Assembly: GCA_001566295.1 (NCBI GenBank)
Contig: KQ964245.1
Location: forward strand, 1,679,524 to 1,743,523
Direction: 5' to 3'
Length of the DNA stretch: 64,000 nt
DNA from: Microdochium bolleyi
Taxonomy: Eukaryota; Ascomycota; Sordariomycetes; Xylariales; Microdochiaceae
Below, piece by piece: positions 1-11,194 of the stretch. The notes beneath the pieces are model-generated. The model saw only the letters and a program-made list of their open reading frames with translations, made no database searches and was not told where the DNA came from. Numbering within the stretch: the first letter of the stretch is position 1; every line of letters starts with the position of its first letter. A program made the position numbers and the translations under genes.

Positions 1-3000
1 AATCTTCCACACAGCACGACGCTTTTGCTCGGGGAAGGTCTCGAGTGCGAGGCACTCGCTGCCGACAAGCTTGAGCAGGGTTGTGAAGAACATCTTCCAC
101 AGCTCTGTGTCAAAGCTCTCCGCATCATCGGGGTGGGGTAGGAATTGCTCAAGCATGATGCTCGCCAGGTATTGCAGAGTTTTCATGGTCGACTTGTGGT
201 GGAAGATGTGCACGCTCAGCCATGATGACGGGAATGCCTCGCCCTGCAAGATGCTCATATGCACTTGTAGGGTATTCTTAAGCACACTCGCCAAATCGTC
301 CTCGGTGAGCTCAAGCTGCAAACCAGCAGGCGACGACGACAAGGCTGACAGAACCGCCGAGAGCTCAATCAACGACTCATCAAACCGCACTGCGTCGCCA
401 CCCATATTCTTCGCAGGAAAGGGGTAGCTGGCAGGGAAGAGAAGGGAGAGCTTATTTTTCGACTGAACACCAGCAGCCTGTATAGCTCGGAAAGAGTCCG
501 TTATCTTTGGGATGTAGTCGGGGACCTCCGGCCCAAGATGGTCTGCCTGGCTAGCGACGATGGAGCAGCACAGCCGGACCTGATCTTTCCACTGCTCCGT
601 GACCTCCAAAGTCTGGCCCCAGTGAGGCGCAATCCACCGGATCGTGTTGGCACAGAGTGCAGATCGCTGCTCAGGCTGCGAGAACAGAGCCAGCTTTGCA
701 TAGTTGATGATGAGAACGAGCTTGTACAGAATGAGTTTGCCCTTCACCAGGGCACAAGAGTCTATGAAGTCGATGGCAATGTGAAGGATCTCCTCAGTCG
801 TGAGCAACCCCGTAAGCTCGGGCAGCCACGTATGGAAATGTTGCACGGCCAGTGTCTGGCTGCCGACAAGCACAGGAGCCGTGCTGCGCATCATGGAGTC
901 CAGAGCCTTGAAGATGTTTTGAAGATGTCTCGTGAAGCCAGGATTCCCGTTAACAATCCCAATTCCGGCTTCCTTCGCTTTCTGTTGGTCTCTGGCGTGT
1001 GTGACGAACTTGAGGATATACCGGACAACCTTGAGAGTGGCGCGTAGTTTGCGAGCAGTCTCAGGCTCGGTCGGTTTCGACAATAGCCTCGTGAGTGACC
1101 GAACAAGACACGCGGTGGCGAATGGATAGTTGAACTTGTTTTCGGCGTAGTGATCGACGAGCGGTCCAAGATTGAAGCGTCTGTCGTGGATGATATCCAA
1201 TACCCGCACAAGCGCAGCGAAGACAAGGTCTTCGTACTCGTCGTTCTCCTGATTGTCCACGAGGACGCCGAAGAGAGCGTCCAGCACTTCGTTGAGAAGT
1301 TTGACAATTTCGATTTCCGGTACAAATGTGACTTGTCGTAGCAGTCCTGGTATCTCATCCTTCGGAACATCCTTCCATTTCAGTAGGCCCAGAATCACCC
1401 TGTCTTGGGAGAACCGTGTACTGCACAGATAGCTTTCGATCCGCAGTGTGGCAAGCGGGCCAGTCACTTCAGACGAGTCGATCCGCGGGCCCCATGGCAC
1501 AGTGAGATATCCGCCTTGGCCGGTGGGCCCGGGCTGGGCTGTCCGAGTGTTCTCGTCCAGTTTATACAATAGCAGGGAGTGAACGCCGTCGTTTACGAAA
1601 GCGTGTTGTTCCCACAGTGGCAGGTAGCCGACTGCGAAAGGTTGATTCGGTAAATCTGTCATGGTTACCATGACATGGGACGTCATGACTTCGTCTGGCG
1701 ACAGTGCGAGCCGTAGGCATTGATTCCAGCGTTCGCTCCGTTCCGCCGCGAAGGATCGCCACGTCGAGACAGCCTCGGCGTTTGAGGCAGAGTATATGCA
1801 GTTCTCGATCCGTTCTCCCGACTGCGAGCGGACCTCGAGTGTTACTGTCAGGTTGTTGCCGTGCATGCTGCTAGGCAGTGCAGTCGCGCTGCCTCCGAAT
1901 CGTGACAGGAGGTTTTGACGTCCAAGATGCGCTTGGTGTAAAGTAATGTAGATGTCGGACCGAGGCTTGGTTGGCGCTCCGGGGAACCCCATTTTGGGCG
2001 TCTTGCTGATGCCAGACAAGAGCGTTGGCGTCGCTTTGATGAGGGCGTCAGGGTCGGGGTAGTTGAATGGCTTCAGATGTACCTGCAGTCTCTCGGCTCT
2101 CCTAGACTTTTCATAGTGGCCGGATTTGCTATCGAGGAGACTCTTAACCAATATATCGCAGTCTTCGTCGTGCTGGGTGTCGAAGCTCGACTGGCTGGTG
2201 GCGGACCAGATTGTCACCACATGTTCCACCTCGTCGGGCTGCTGCATGATCGAGTTGATCTTGAGTACCCCCATGCCCACCAGCTTGTCAACTGACATAT
2301 GTGTGACTTGTGTCCCATCACTCGAAGGCCGCGGACCGCGGGAACCTGCCGTGCTAGGTGGTACCTGTCCATCGCGACTTTCGACTCGGTCGGTCTGAGG
2401 CCGCTCCTCGGGCTGTTCAGACAGAGCGTCGAGCTTGCCACCGGCGCGAGAGAATGCAGAGCGTGTAGAGCCCCACATGAGACTCCTTCTAGAAGCCTTC
2501 GTACCACTCGAAGGCGGCGGTTTCTCCTTGGAAAATGGAGTAGCGGGCTGCGAGAAAGAGCCAGATCGGGAACTGGGCTTTCCTGTGCTGATCTGCTGCG
2601 GCGCTCGCACTTTTACGACAAGGAACAGCTCCGAGTCGGCAGAGGGTGCGTCCCCAATGTCCCCAGAAGTAAGGTCCATAAATAGAGTCCGCAACTGTCC
2701 ATCCCGAGAATTGTTGCCCATGAGACCACCAGCTGGTATCTCAATGACATAGCTTTCCGACAAAGTTGTCACGGTACCGCCTATCGAGCGGCTGACAAGA
2801 GAGAGAAGTAGTGTCGTCGGCTCATTCGACGATCCGGCGAAACTCTTTATATCTACCATGAGATGATGCAAGGCGGTAGTCTCGGCATGCACAACCGGTG
2901 GTTCGTCCAGGAGACTCATGACCGACTGCAGCTTGGTGATTTCGACGACAGAGTCCTCGCCTGTCAGCACCCTTCCCCTCTGCTTCGGGTCGCGCACGAT

Positions 3001-3816
3001 TACTTCGCCTCCGCACAACTTGTTGCCTCTGACCAGATTCCATACGGTCTTTTCCCTGAGGGCATCGTACTCGTGTGTCGTGAGCACATTGTGAAGGAAT
3101 TGCCGCCGAGCTAGGTCCAGAGCCTGGATGATCTGCGAGACCTTGTCCAGCGAGCCGTATTGCCTAGATAGAAGGAGCTCATGGAAGTTGGTCGAGTGCC
3201 ACTCGCGCAGGCATGACGCTATCTCGTCAATCAGGGGCTCGGAAGCAGAGGTTGGCGACTCGTCGCCAATCCTAAGCATAGGTACCGGAGCCGCTGGCTT
3301 TGGCTCTCCCGGGACTCTTTGCGGGGCCGGCTTCGTCCGCAGGGCGTCGTCCGTGGTCCCTACGCTGCCGTTCAGTCTCATATGCGACTTCTTGCTCTCG
3401 CCTATCCTACGGGACTTGCTGCTTGGTGAAGCCACTCCGCTCTTGCCAGAGTCGCTACCGAAGCGGGGTTCGCCATGGTCTCCTGCCGAGCTGGCTCGTT
3501 CGTCTGAGTCCGCTTCGTCGTCGTCACTCGAGGAGATGTCGTCAGCCTCGCCGAGAAGCTCGCGAATCTCGACGCAACTTCGGGGGAATATGCCGGAGAA
3601 CACCCGGGCCTCTAATGTCTGGCCCTTGACTGAGGTCAGGCCTGCCGTGAGCGATGGCGGCGCCAGGAGGTAGCCGCGGAGCCATTGGCCATTGGGAGTC
3701 TCCTCGATTATGTACAAGTCGTCGCCGATCTCGAGGGGAAGGTCGTGCTCGCCGAGGGGCGCGAACGGGTACGTCGCGACTGCGAAGGCAATGCGCGGCA
3801 ACGGTTGCCAAGGCAT
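1..3816 (-). CDS. DOCK-family Rho-type GEF (Dck1/CED-5-like), N-terminal half, truncated by window edge
   Basis: One frame is open on the minus strand for 1272 codons, from an ATG at 3816-3814 to the window edge, and no intron is needed. An SH3 domain starts near residue 10 (AVATYPFAP, then EIGDDLYIIEE, WLRGY and, after a short insert, GIFPRSCVEI). A Ser-rich linker follows. A C2-like DHR-1 domain lies at about 2010-1540 (begins SDIYITLHQAHLG, then NNLTVTLEVRSQSGE), with helical-repeat sequence after it. This order is that of DOCK proteins, which bind ELMO/Lmo1 through the N-terminus and activate Rac or Cdc42 through a C-terminal DHR-2 domain. DHR-2 would lie left of position 1 and is not seen. 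The assignment rests on domain order and overall resemblance to fungal DOCK proteins. The first ATG before the SH3 was taken as the start. Confidence 0.75.
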   Translation of the reverse strand, partial: MPWQPLPRIAFAVATYPFAPLGEHDLPLEIGDDLYIIEETPNGQWLRGYLLAPPSLTAGLTSVKGQTLEARVFSGIFPRSCVEIRELLGEADDISSSDDDEADSDERASSAGDHGEPRFGSDSGKSGVASPSSKSRRIGESKKSHMRLNGSVGTTDDALRTKPAPQRVPGEPKPAAPVPMLRIGDESPTSASEPLIDEIASCLREWHSTNFHELLLSRQYGSLDKVSQIIQALDLARRQFLHNVLTTHEYDALREKTVWNLVRGNKLCGGEVIVRDPKQRGRVLTGEDSVVEITKLQSVMSLLDEPPVVHAETTALHHLMVDIKSFAGSSNEPTTLLLSLVSRSIGGTVTTLSESYVIEIPAGGLMGNNSRDGQLRTLFMDLTSGDIGDAPSADSELFLVVKVRAPQQISTGKPSSRSGSFSQPATPFSKEKPPPSSGTKASRRSLMWGSTRSAFSRAGGKLDALSEQPEERPQTDRVESRDGQVPPSTAGSRGPRPSSDGTQVTHMSVDKLVGMGVLKINSIMQQPDEVEHVVTIWSATSQSSFDTQHDEDCDILVKSLLDSKSGHYEKSRRAERLQVHLKPFNYPDPDALIKATPTLLSGISKTPKMGFPGAPTKPRSDIYITLHQAHLGRQNLLSRFGGSATALPSSMHGNNLTVTLEVRSQSGERIENCIYSASNAEAVSTWRSFAAERSERWNQCLRLALSPDEVMTSHVMVTMTDLPNQPFAVGYLPLWEQHAFVNDGVHSLLLYKLDENTRTAQPGPTGQGGYLTVPWGPRIDSSEVTGPLATLRIESYLCSTRFSQDRVILGLLKWKDVPKDEIPGLLRQVTFVPEIEIVKLLNEVLDALFGVLVDNQENDEYEDLVFAALVRVLDIIHDRRFNLGPLVDHYAENKFNYPFATACLVRSLTRLLSKPTEPETARKLRATLKVVRYILKFVTHARDQQKAKEAGIGIVNGNPGFTRHLQNIFKALDSMMRSTAPVLVGSQTLAVQHFHTWLPELTGLLTTEEILHIAIDFIDSCALVKGKLILYKLVLIINYAKLALFSQPEQRSALCANTIRWIAPHWGQTLEVTEQWKDQVRLCCSIVASQADHLGPEVPDYIPKITDSFRAIQAAGVQSKNKLSLLFPASYPFPAKNMGGDAVRFDESLIELSAVLSALSSSPAGLQLELTEDDLASVLKNTLQVHMSILQGEAFPSSWLSVHIFHHKSTMKTLQYLASIMLEQFLPHPDDAESFDTELWKMFFTTLLKLVGSECLALETFPEQKRRAVWKI

Positions 3817-5764
3817 TGGATCGTATCTTTCGGCTGCGCCGTCGCTACCTGGCTGGCGGAGAAGTTTGCATGAGGTGTTGACAGGTGGTGGGCGTCTGGA
3901 GCAGAAGTAGTTGGCCGAGATCGTTGGTGCCCGCCCAGTTGTTACAGGTACCAGAGGCCGCTCGTTGTCGCGTGTCCGTGGCCGTGGGCTGTCGCGTCGA
4001 GAACCCTCAGGACACCTCTACGGGAGGGGCCTCAGTGGTGATTTGGCCGGTTGGCAGGCAAGAGTTGCATGCCCTGCTGGCGTAGGAGCGGAAGTGTCGT
4101 GGCCGAGTGTTCCAAGGCTGTCGCGCTGGAGGGGAGATGGATGCGCCTCGAGATGGGTCCCGCTGCGTCTGCAGCCCGGTCCCTGGGGAGTCGAAAAGGG
4201 AGCCAGGAAAGGGGTGGGGATCAAGCGTCTGGTCTGGGTCCGTCCAAGTCGCGACCGTGAAGGACGTGGGTGTGCGCCGCGGTGGTGTCGGGCGTCAATG
4301 TCGAGGCTACAGGGTCGGATCGACGAGGAGGAGGTATGGAGCTCGATATTATTGCAAGACAGGCTGCTTGACAGGTCTGCGTTTATTGCGTGACGAGACC
4401 AGCAGTCGCCGTCAGGGATGGCAGTGACAGGATGCCAAGCAAGGGTGGCCAGGCCATTACAGCAACCGAGTTTCGTGCACAGTGGCCGTGTCTACCTCAG
4501 GGTGCGCAGTCCCGTTCTTGAGCATCAGACACTCTATTAGAGCTGATGAGCATCAATCTGATCCGGCACCCAGCCCAGTTGTCACGGAGCAGAGGCCTTG
4601 ATATCACACAGTGCTCACCAACACGACAGGTGACAGATTACGGAGTATCGGTGGTGCTTCAACGGCCCACGGTCAGGGATCTCACCCACCAGGAACAGGC
4701 AAGGACAGCAATGGATATGTGACAGGACGGGCTGCTAGATTAGCCGGGCTGGCTCACTGTCCCGCACCTTTACGTCCGCCCAGAGGGGAAAAAGGGGGCC
4801 AATTTACGAGCTCGCGGCCTGCGGAGTGCGGAGAGTTCCGCAAGCGTGTCTTTTTTATTGCACGCCAACGCGACATCAATCAAATCGACTCCAGCAATTC
4901 TGCCCGCCCAAAGTGCCTGCATATGCCGACCTTGCCCAGTATGCCGCTCGCTGCCAATTGGGCAATCCCGCCATGCAGGTAATCAGTACCTGCAGCAACG
5001 CTGTCGTGTCCTTGTACATAGTGAGATCTTGACAAGGAAAACAAGTCGAGCCACACCAGCACCATGAGCCTCACCTGCGTGGGATCGATAGGCACGTCCC
5101 AGCACAGCCGACATCGAAGCACGGATGTGGTCAACATGAGCACTTTACAGCAGCAAGGTACCAGGTAGTACGGAGCACATGGTGGAAACGCCCCAGCAGG
5201 TCATTCTCACAACATAAACCTGATGCTTTCACTCATTCATCCTATGACTGAAGACAAGAGCCGTGTCAAGGTTGTCCATGGCACTTGATGCCAGAAGACA
5301 CGGTGTGCCACCTTCCAGCAAGCACGACAAGGGGGACCCCGTGCAGCTACCAGAGTGTCTCTCCGCGCGACCACTTTTTGATTGTCTTACTCCACTAGTC
5401 GACGGAACGCCTTCGCCCGCTTGTGAGTCGAGTCGTGTCGTGTCGTGTCATGTCGCAGGCCGCGGCTGGTGCAGTCTGGCTAGGCGTTTCGGATCTGCGC
5501 GGGCCGCGGAATGTAGGCAATTTGTTCCGACCCAAGGAGAACCCTGACGGAGATGCTGAGGCTCCGCCGCTTCAGGCGCGGATATAGCACATTAGCAGCA
5601 ACTCGTCGGCCGGGACGCTGCACTTTCCGTACAATTTCTTCAGCTCACAGTAGTATCAGGACTTCCAGTTGATACTCTTCGACCCACCGGGGACACCACA
5701 GTTTAAAAACACAAATTGTATAGGCTTCTAACACTATCTAAGCGTTTCTTTTCTCTATGGCCAC
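3817..5764. other. Intergenic region between DOCK-like gene and SEC31 3' end
   Basis: About 1.9 kb. It should hold the promoter of the DOCK-like gene and the SEC31 terminator. Short frames here (for example 3911-4393 +) have no protein-like composition. A short imperfect TGTCG pentamer run sits near 5427-5456. I see nothing else. Confidence 0.6.
5427..5456. repeat. Imperfect (TGTCG)n short tandem repeat
   Basis: Five to six near-identical copies of GTCGT/GTCAT occur in about 30 nt in the SEC31 downstream region. No function is suggested. Confidence 0.6.
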
Positions 5765-8700
5765 CTAGTTTGTCACCTTGCTCATCTGCACAAGACGCTT
5801 GACACCAACCATCCAGTTGCCACACTCCTCGGTCTTGTCTCTCTGGATCTCAACCTGCAGCCGTTGCGCCTCAGGGTAATTCTTGGTCTCCAAAGCATTG
5901 GCGAGTTGAGTCAACTGCTCGATGGTGTCAGGCTTGACGAGCTCCTCGTTGTTGAGATGGTCAAAGAGAAGGCCAAGCCTCTTCTGCGTGTCCTTGACCT
6001 GGGGCGCGAAGGAGGCGGGAGCCTTGGCCGCGATTCTTTGCATATCTTGACTGAGTACGTCAACTAGCCGTGTTGCGTTGGCCGGGATGTGAGACCTGTC
6101 ACCAGCAGGGTGCCTGGGCTTCTGTGGGGGTGCTGCGGCTTTCGGGGGTGCCGAAGGTGGCGGCGCAGCGGGAGAAGCTCCGGTGGCACGAGGCGGAGGT
6201 CCGGTCGATGACGGAGGAGGCGCGGCGAAGCCTTGCGCCGGAGGAGGGGCGAAGTTCTGCTGCTGCGGTTGGCCGGGCTGTTGTGCTGAAGGTGCAGGAG
6301 CGTAACGGTTTGATGGCGGACCTGCCGATGGGGGGGGGTTGTATGGCGATGCTGTCCTGGGCACGACACCACCCATGGGTGGTGGCGGAGGCAGCCCTGA
6401 CCCAGGAGTAGGGTTTTGCTGCGCACTTGGGGGAGGAGCGTAGGCATTCGCCAGAGACGAACCCGTCCGGGGTGGGGGGGGCAATGCACCGCCGAACTGA
6501 GGGCCGGTGGACGGTGAGCCAGCTCGAGGAGGGCCCGAGCCCTTGGGAGGCGGCGGAGGAGTGTTGGTGGCTCCCTGGCCAAATTGGCCAGTCGGCGGGG
6601 GTGACATGATTCCGGGCTGGGCGCCGAAGGGCGACGTCACCGGTGCCATGCTGGGTGTGTTCTTCCTCGGGGGAGGCCTCGAGACCACGGGAACATCGTT
6701 CCAATTACCTACCTCCGAAAGCTTAGGCGGCGCACGGGACGAAGGTGTGCCAGTCCGGGGAGGACCTCCTACAGCGGTCGGGGGAGGTCCGTACGCTTGG
6801 GCTGGGGCGCTGAACTGAGGAGCCGGTTGGGGTGTCTGGTAACCCGACTGCGGAGCATAGGGGTTGTTGCCAGGAGGGGCATATGGATTCGGCGCAGCTT
6901 GAGGGAAGCTCGGCGTGGCATTGGGCGGCGCGTACGGGTTGTTTGCAACGGGAGTCGGAATGCCGTATTGCGCCTGAGCAGGTGGTTGAGGAGGCGCGTA
7001 TGGCGATGGCGCAACATGGTTGACTGGTTGTGGGACAGGCGGAGGAGCTTGGTAGCCAACACTCGGCTGTGCTCTAGAGGATGTACGCGTGGCGGCAACC
7101 GGTTGCCGGCCTGCTGGTGTCGCAGCAGGCTTCTTGGTTGCCGAGCTAACTCGTTCTCTTGCCAGCGCAGCGGCAGGGTACTGGGAGGGCAGGAGGCTCA
7201 AGTACTTCTGCGCAACCTCCAATTGTCCGTGGGCAGCGACAATGTCCGCATACTCGACGTACTTGTCATACAAAGCAGACAGCTTCCAATCAGATCCAAG
7301 GCCAGTCTCCTTGTCCTGGAACTTGGTGACGTGGCGGAAGATGCTAACCTTCTCAATAAATTGTTGAAGGGTACGAGCATGGATCGAGAAGATCGTGTCG
7401 TCTCCATCAGCGATGGCACTCGCCTCGGCCTCCTCAAGATCCTCAATCCAGATGTCGACGACCTTCTCGAGCTTCGAGCCTACAAGGAAGCAGAAGTTTG
7501 CGTCCTTACGGTCCCCTGATTCAAGGATGCGATCGCCAAGCGCCTCGCAGAGATCGGGGAACTCGGTGGGATCAGCATAGGTGCAGAGAGTGATCATCGT
7601 GTGTTTCCAGGAAGAGAGATCCGCGTTGTAAACAACGTCCCAGAGGTTCTTGACGATGACGGAGCTCAAAAGCCGGAGATAGCTCGGCATGCCAGTCTTC
7701 TGCGTCAGATAGGCAGCCTGGACCTTATCGACGAGTTCTTTGCCGCCACAGTTGGCGATCATGAAGGCGTCGGCCATGCGCTTCTCCTTGAGGCAGACAT
7801 CAACAGCCTTGGCAAAGTTGCCCAGGGTCAGGGCTTGCGTGATACGCTTCTCTGAGGCCGAGTCGTTGTCGTCAAAGAGGCTGAAAGGGTTGTCGGTCTT
7901 CGCGCCCTTGGTGGCTGACAAGCTCGCGAGGAAATCCTCGCCATCAATTTCCGCACCATCAGACGAGAAAAATGTCGAAATCCGCCTCTTGTGAGCCTTC
8001 ACATCCAGAGTGGCCTTTGGCGCAGCAGGAGCTTCCTCCTCCTCCTCGTCCACCTCCTCATCATCATCATCCGGGTCGCTGCCAGCGCTCTCGCTTACAC
8101 CCAGGCACTCGACAATCTTTTTCCGAGGATTTTCGGCCAACAACGTCTCCATGACTGCCCAATCAGCCTTCTCCTCATCGGTCTTGGCTTCCTCTTTCCG
8201 AGCCTCGCAGATCGCTGCGACACTACCAGAGTTCAAGGACTCCTCAAACTTTTCGGTCGCCGTACCGATCTCGGAGTCGACAGTGAAACGGGCGATCTGG
8301 ACGCTGGAGGACCGCTTCTGGCCAGGCTGAGTCGCTGCTTGCCTGAAGACAATCAGCTTGCCACCAAAGCCGAACGAAGCGCCGATAGGCCGCTCCAGCC
8401 ATCGGGGTGCCTTTGGCAGCGAGAAGGCAGCACCCTGTGGTTGTGTCTGCGCTTGAGTGAAGAAGTCTTCACCATCCAAGCTGTTCTGGACAATGTTCTG
8501 TGAAGCCGAGGGGTTGGTGTTCTGCAGGGTCTGAACTGTGATCTTCCCGTCGAAAGAGGCCGTGGCCGAAATGGAAGGATTGTGGGGGTTGAACCGTGTG
8601 AGGAATGTCCAGTTCGTCACCTCGGGGAACTCTCCGAAACGCTCGCCTGTCGCTGGGTTCCAGATCAGGGTTCGGTTGTCTTTGCCAGACGAAATCAGAA

Positions 8701-9591
8701 GCTCGGGGTCGTGAAGGCACCACGACACAGACAGCACGCCTTGTTCGTGGCCTTCGAGCGTCCGCTCAGGGGCGTTGGAGTTGCGCAGGTCCCAAAGCAG
8801 GATGACAGGGGCAGTATCGTCTGGTGTTGCCGTCAAGAGCTTTGTCGAATTGTTTGGATCCCAGGCGATGGAGCTCACCGCTTTGCGGTTGTTGTTGAGG
8901 GTCAGTGACGCCTTCTTGGTCTTGAGATCCCAGACGGTGACAAATCCCCCAGAGCCACCAGTGGCCAAGATATGCGCAACCTTGATGTTCCACGCAACAC
9001 ACTCGAGGTCATCTGAGCGAGCGGCAGCAGTACCGAGTCTAAAGGCACTCTCGGGATCGCTCACGTCGTATATGAAGAGCTCGCCCTTGGCACCAGCCGT
9101 TGCGAGGATCTGGGGCCGAAGAGGATTGAACTGCAGGGACTTGATGGCACCGGTGTGCTTAGTTGTTCTTGAGATCAGGGCATCGTCGTCGCCGTCGAGT
9201 AGCTTTTCGGCGTCCCACAAGTCGAGCGAACCGTTCTCGAGGGCACCTGCGATGATGCCCTTCGGGTGGTCATCGGAAGGCTGACCCCAAGCAATATCAT
9301 AAAACCTGTCAAACTTCGTTGGTAAACTGTACACAAGCAAGGCTATGGCCATGTAGAGGAGTGACAAGATCGAACATACCTTGAGTCTGTGACAATGGAT
9401 GCTAGGGGTTGCTGGAGTTCTAAAGGCTGTTGCTGGTCGTCAAGACCCAGATCCCACAGCTCGAGTTTCGTTTCGTCTGAGAAGTCGGCATCGACAGCTC
9501 CGGCCCGGGTGCCGGTGACGAGGAACGGTTTGCTGGACCCCGGCGACCAGGCAAAGGCCGCGGTACGCGAGATCTCCCGCAGTCTGACCAT
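5765..9591 (-). CDS. SEC31: COPII coat outer-layer protein Sec31
   Basis: Exons 9380-9591 and 5765-9305 are joined across a 74-nt intron (GTATGT donor, GACAG acceptor) to encode 1250 residues. The N-terminus (MVRLREI...AFAWSPG) and the exon junction reading TDS-RFYDIAWG match the Sec31 family. Residues 1 to about 350 form WD40 repeats, with WD/WDL ends such as LDLWDAEKL, TVWDLKTKK and LLWDLRN. They are followed by an acidic linker and an alpha-solenoid (ACE1-type) region. A long Pro/Gly/Gln-rich segment occupies about 780-1100, and the conserved helical C-terminus ends the protein. Sec31 with Sec13 forms the outer cage of ER-to-Golgi vesicles, and its Pro-rich region contacts Sec23. The ATG at 9591 is the only start that keeps the first WD repeat. 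A longer single-exon frame starting inside the intron is an artefact of intron read-through. Confidence 0.95.
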
Positions 9592-10262
9592 GTCGAGCGG
9601 CGGGACAGCGGCAAGAGGGGCAGTCGGGGGAGCTCAGGCGGTGGAGGGAGTTGGTGGAGGGGTAGTGGTGGGAGATGGCCTGGATGCCACAGGGCACTGA
9701 TTGATTCCAGACCAGCTAGGAGTATGATCTGGCCCGTGGCAGATTGTTGTTGAGGAGAAGCTTCGCGATGCTGGCGAGTGGGTTTAAAGGGGGTTTGGGG
9801 GGCCAGAGCTGTTACGTGCCAGATCCATTGTTGCCAGATATGTAGCCTGCTATCACCACTTGCAGCGAGCTCACCCGCATAGATCCACTTCCTCCAGCTG
9901 GCCACTTCCCTTGCGTAATTTGTGGGGACACGAGCCCAGGTCAAGCAGGTGTCCCATTGTGAGATGAGGCGCGCCCTCGCGCCAGTGCCCGCTTGCTGGA
10001 TCGACTTCCTGCAGCGTAGCTTAACCTGCACAGACCACCTATTCACTCGCCCAAAGAACTCTCAGTGAGTTTGAGCTTGCCCAGGTGCAAGTGAAGCCTG
10101 ACGACAGCTTGTTCGCAACGCACAACAACCACAGCACCTGCTCCGCTCACGCGCACTCTGCAATCTGCAGGCTCCAGGTCTGCGCCTCATCGTAATCGCC
10201 CCAAGTTTGAGCGCTTCGCATAACCGGGCTTGACGTGATCCCGACACACCAGGCTCACAGCC
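9592..10262. promoter_or_regulatory. Divergent promoter region SEC31 / CYP33-type RRM gene
   Basis: 671 nt between two divergent start codons. It must carry both promoters. I recognise no specific element, and the frame across 9420-10046 is an antisense or leader artefact. Confidence 0.5.
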
Positions 10263-10775
10263 ATGACAGACTCGGCAAGATGGAAGGCAACGGTCTATGT
10301 TGGCGGCTTGTCGTCCTATGCGACCACCAGCAACCTACACGATGCCTTCATTCCGTTCGGAGAAATATCAGACATCTCACTGCCTAAGAACGATCACCCA
10401 AACGCTACAGAACCGCACCGGGGCTTTGCATACGTCGAGTTCGAAGACGTAGAGGATGCCAAGGAAGCAGTCGACAACATGGACCAGTCCGAATTCTTCG
10501 GCAGAGTCTTGAAGGTGTCCCCAGCTAAGCCTCCAAAGAGTGCCAATGAAGGCCTTGGCAGCAAGACCGCAGTCTGGGAACAGGTACGAGGTCAGACACA
10601 GTCGCATCCGGGGAGTTACGCTGACAAGACATAGGAGGGATGGCTGGCGAAGAATGCTGTCGACGATGAAGACAGGCTCGCCGCCGATGGCTCACAGAGT
10701 GCCGGTGATACACGGCCTGATGACCCTATGCAGGGATTGGAAGGCCTCGATGTTGCAGGACCGAAGTTGGCATAG
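10263..10775 (+). CDS. Stand-alone CYP33-type RNA-recognition-motif protein
   Basis: Exons 10263-10583 and 10635-10775 are joined across a 51-nt intron (CAG/GTACGA ... ACATAG/GAG) to give 153 residues. A single RRM spans about residues 9-87. RNP2 reads VYVGGLSS and RNP1 reads RGFAYVEF. The stretch FIPFGEISDI and the motif FFGRVLKV-PAKP are typical of the RRM fused to cyclophilin in CYP33/PPIE proteins. Here no cyclophilin domain follows; the C-terminal 60 residues are acidic and look disordered. The role is probably RNA binding in the nucleus, possibly with the spliceosome by analogy with CYP33, but that is inference. Confidence 0.85.
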
Positions 10776-11194
10776 TTGTGTGTATGGTTGGAGCTGCATT
10801 AACATTTGATATTTCAGCCATAGCGACGGCGTTATAATTGCAGGACTCAGTAGATGAGTGGAATCTCCTGTTGGATATGGTCAACCGTACCGTGGTCTGT
10901 TGTCTGACTAGACGTTCACTTTGGCTATCAGGCTTTCACCGTGTCCATCCACGAGGACTGGTTTTGCACGAGATCACATTTTCAGAAACGGAGGGGGCAC
11001 CTGGCGAAGCAGGAACGCCGCACGAAGACAAAGAAGCATGCCAAATTCTCCATAGATATATACCACGATAGAAACCCCACAAACTCTTCAGGCTACTCCT
11101 TTTCGGTATGTGTAGAATTTGGTACGCTGAGTTGGCTCCCCGACAACGAAACGGCCGTGGTTGATGGCGTAAGCTATGAGCTTTCGGTCGTCTT
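10776..11194. other. Convergent intergenic region
   Basis: 419 nt between the RRM gene and the NDUFA4-like gene, which converge. It holds 3' untranslated sequence; I see no gene. Confidence 0.5.

Noticed and set aside
5765..9367. SEC31 as a single exon starting at 9367
   Set aside because: The first residues come from intron read-through; the spliced form restores the conserved N-terminal WD repeat.
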